From Saccharothrix syringae (GTDB lineage: Bacteria; Actinomycetota; Actinomycetes; Mycobacteriales; Pseudonocardiaceae), in contig NZ_CP034550.1 of the NCBI RefSeq assembly GCF_009498035.1, positions 5,580,001 to 5,644,000 of the forward strand: 64,000 nt of DNA, in the 5' to 3' direction. The translations under genes were made by a program, and so were the position numbers. Shown here one piece after another: positions 61,801 through 64,000 of this stretch (positions are counted from its first letter, which is position 1; the number at the start of each line of letters is the position of its first letter). The notes under the pieces were generated by a model. The model was given only the letters and a program-made list of their open reading frames with translations, searched no databases and was not told where the DNA came from.

Positions 61801-64000
61801 GGGAGCACTCCTCGGTGAGCCAGTCGCGCACGACCCGGGCGGTCGAGTGGGCGGATTCGTCGATCAGGGACAGGTGGTCCAGGGCCGCGTGCACGGCGCG
61901 GTGGGGACCGGGCCACTCGACCCGGTACCGGGGAGCGGGACCGGCACCCCGGCGGGTGGTGGCGCTGACGACCAGGGTGGGCACGCCGGTCGCGCCGGGC
62001 GCCCAGTCCTCGAACAGGCGCAGGTACGCCGCCATCGCGGTCAGCTCGGCGTCGTCGACGTCGCCGTCCCGGCCGTAGATCGCGGCGAGCAGGTCGGCCT
62101 GGATCTCCGCGAGCTGCGGGCTGCCCGGCAGGTGCGAGTCGAGCACGACGACTCCCGCGGGCGGTGCGCCCGCGGCCGCCAGGTGCTCCGCCACCGCGTG
62201 CGCCAGCCAACCGCCGGACGAGTACCCGACCAGCACCGCGCCCGCGTCACCGGCCTGCTCGCGCACGGCACCGGCCAGGTGCGCGACGACGTCCGCGCGG
62301 GTCCTCGGCAGCGGCGTGCCCGCGGTGAAGCCGGGGTAGCGCAGGACCGCCAGGTCGAGCGCGCCGCGGAACCCGGCGGCGAACCGCGCGAACTGGTAGG
62401 GGTTCGACGGCGCGACGACCGACGGGAAGCACAGCAGCGGGGGCAGCTCGTCGCCCCTGCTGAACACGACCGCGGTTCCCGCCGCGAGACGCCCCGTTCG
62501 CGGGCGCCGGTCGGCCGCGGCCACCAGGAGCGCGAAGCCCTCGGCCGGCCTGCCCCCGACGCACGTCGCCCGGAACGCCGCCAGCAGCCCGGTCTCGGGC
62601 CGGCGGGCGCCGGGCTCGGCGAGCGCGGCGGTGAGCACCTTGGCCAGCAGCCGCGGCGTGGGGTGGTCGAACACGGCGGTGGCGGGCAGGCTCGTCCCGG
62701 TGGCGGTCCTGAGCCGGTCGACCAGCTCGACGGTGGTCAACGAGTCGAAACCGAGTTCACCGAACGGGCCGTCCGGGTCCGGGGCGTGGTCGGCGGTGAA
62801 GCCGAGCACCCGCGCGGTCTGGTCCAGGACCAGCTCCAGCAGCAGGTCTTCCCACTCCGGCCGCGGCGTCGCGGCGAGCCGGGCGGACAGCGCACCGGGG
62901 TGGGCGTCCGGCCCGGTCGGCAGCACGTCGGGCGCCGCCACGCGGTCGCCCACCTCCGGCGGCGACACGTCGAGCCAGTACCGCCGGTTCTGGAAGGGGT
63001 AGGTGGGCAGGTCGACCACGCGCGCACCCGTGCCGGCGAAGAAGACCTGCCAGTCGACCCCCACACCGCGCACGTGGAGCCGGGCCAACCCGGTCAGCAG
63101 CGAGTGGACCTGCTCGCGGTCGCGGCGCTGGACCGGCACGCACCCGTCGACCAACCCCGACAACACCGCATCCGGACCGACTTCGAGGAACGTGCCCACC
63201 CCGGACGCCGTCATGGTCTGGACCGCTTGGTGGAACCGCACCGTGCCGCGGACCTGCCGGACCCAGTACTCCGGGTCGCGCACCTCGTCCGAGACCAGGG
63301 CACCGGTCACCGTCGAGATCAGCGGCAGGCTCGGAGCCTGGTGGGAAACCTGTTCCAGCACCGCCCGGTACTCGTCGAGCATCGGCTCGATCAAGACGGA
63401 GTGGAAGGCGTGGCTGACCCGCAGGCGCTTCGTCCGCCGCCCCAGGGCGGCGAACTCCGCCGCCACCGCCAGGACTTGCTGCTCATCACCCGACAAAACC
63501 ACCGAATCGGGCCCATTGACCGCCGCGATGTCGACACCCCGACCAGTGACCTCGTCCTCCGTGGCCTGCACCGCCACCATCGCCCCACCGGCGGGTAACG
63601 CGGCCATCAACCGACCACGAGCACTCACCACCCGCACCGCGTCATCCAACGACCACACACCCGCCACATGCGCAGCCGCCAACTCGCCGATCGAATGCCC
63701 GGCCAACGCCCCTGGGGATACGCCCCAGGAGGTCAGCAGCCGAAACAGGGCCACCTCAACAGCGAACAAACCCGGCTGCGCCCAACCGGTGTCATCCAGA
63801 TCCTCCGCGCCGTCGAACACCACGTGGCGCAAACCATCACCGAACGCGGCACAGACCTCGTCGAACGCCTCGGCGAAGACAGGGAAAGCCGCATGCAGCC
63901 CACGGCCCATCCCCACCCACTGCCCACCCTGACCGGTGAACAACAGACCCAGGTCACCGGACACCACCGAACCCGACACCAACTCCCCGCGACCACCACC
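61793..64000 (-). CDS. Type I polyketide synthase, last module (AT-ACP-TE), continues beyond window
   Basis: 736 codons of the C-terminus; the frame is open to the right edge. AT domain: [20 protein letters not shown], active site [15 protein letters not shown], and VSHAFHS, the HAFH motif of malonyl-CoA-selective ATs. The post-AT linker ends [10 protein letters not shown] (about 62980). No ketoreductase, dehydratase or enoylreductase lies between AT and ACP, so this module leaves a beta-keto group. [23 protein letters not shown] with the phosphopantetheine Ser. Thioesterase: [20 protein letters not shown] (GxSxG) with a late His in [10 protein letters not shown]. It releases the chain as acid or lactone. 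KS and earlier modules lie outside. Confidence 0.9.
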   Translation of the reverse strand, partial: GGGRGELVSGSVVSGDLGLLFTGQGGQWVGMGRGLHAAFPVFAEAFDEVCAAFGDGLRHVVFDGAEDLDDTGWAQPGLFAVEVALFRLLTSWGVSPGALAGHSIGELAAAHVAGVWSLDDAVRVVSARGRLMAALPAGGAMVAVQATEDEVTGRGVDIAAVNGPDSVVLSGDEQQVLAVAAEFAALGRRTKRLRVSHAFHSVLIEPMLDEYRAVLEQVSHQAPSLPLISTVTGALVSDEVRDPEYWVRQVRGTVRFHQAVQTMTASGVGTFLEVGPDAVLSGLVDGCVPVQRRDREQVHSLLTGLARLHVRGVGVDWQVFFAGTGARVVDLPTYPFQNRRYWLDVSPPEVGDRVAAPDVLPTGPDAHPGALSARLAATPRPEWEDLLLELVLDQTARVLGFTADHAPDPDGPFGELGFDSLTTVELVDRLRTATGTSLPATAVFDHPTPRLLAKVLTAALAEPGARRPETGLLAAFRATCVGGRPAEGFALLVAAADRRPRTGRLAAGTAVVFSRGDELPPLLCFPSVVAPSNPYQFARFAAGFRGALDLAVLRYPGFTAGTPLPRTRADVVAHLAGAVREQAGDAGAVLVGYSSGGWLAHAVAEHLAAAGAPPAGVVVLDSHLPGSPQLAEIQADLLAAIYGRDGDVDDAELTAMAAYLRLFEDWAPGATGVPTLVVSATTRRGAGPAPRYRVEWPGPHRAVHAALDHLSLIDESAHSTARVVRDWLTEECSHA

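Overview
The window is very GC-rich, with GTG starts, four-base ATGA/GTGA gene overlaps, SARP/AfsR regulators, an Lsr2 protein, IS481/IS630/IS110-type remnants and a modular polyketide synthase. This points to a filamentous actinomycete, most likely of the Pseudonocardiaceae (Saccharothrix/Actinosynnema/Lentzea-like). The genus is inferred from gene content only.

Positions 1-34,150 form a mosaic accessory zone. It holds one IS481-type element (13,683-15,660), one integrase-core IS (20,787-21,879) and one IS630 element (26,955-28,140), plus at least six transposase scraps. Between them lie broken or truncated genes: an Imm1-like immunity gene, an MFS exporter C-half, a DUF5753 regulator C-half, a glycosidase fragment, an OmpR-type regulator, a NACHT fragment joined to a thiopeptide-type (SpaB_C) RiPP protein, and SARP and IS5-like scraps. 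Genes that look intact are a GGDEF diguanylate cyclase with a divergent 44-codon ORF carrying four GNEWT repeats, an AfsR-type regulator, Lsr2, a sensor histidine kinase, and a divergent pair made of a class III cyclase-like protein and a 1281-residue HTH-STAND-WD40 protein. Many of the breaks are single-base indels, several at C/G runs, so assembly error and genuine decay both have to be considered.

Positions 34,150-50,020 are better ordered. A four-gene operon (5'-truncated luciferase-like monooxygenase, unknown protein, PfkB kinase, SurE) converges on a SARP-NACHT-membrane regulator. Then come a secreted PL11 rhamnogalacturonan lyase with CBM2, a LacI repressor, two secreted-protein genes (lipoprotein and peptidase inhibitor I36), a short SARP-NB-ARC protein and an NB-ARC-TPR protein closely similar to the AfsR protein at 15.8 kb.

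Positions 50,038-57,730 complete what looks like a pectin (rhamnogalacturonan I) utilisation locus: L-rhamnose mutarotase, a Gfo/Idh/MocA-DUF6807 fusion, a YesL-like membrane protein, two ABC permeases, a solute-binding lipoprotein and, divergently, a second PL11 lyase broken by several frame changes. Near-palindromes of the TGAAACG-type stand upstream of the lyase, the LacI gene and the transporter operon, suggesting one LacI regulon. A perfect CebR/CelR-type box lies in front of the CBM2 lyase.

After a strong bidirectional hairpin (57,738-57,780) the window ends in a polyketide cluster on the minus strand: a LAL-type LuxR regulator with TTA codons at its 5' end, a cytochrome P450, and the last module (AT-ACP-TE, malonyl-type AT) of a type I PKS that runs off the right edge. 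No tRNA, rRNA or CRISPR array was seen.
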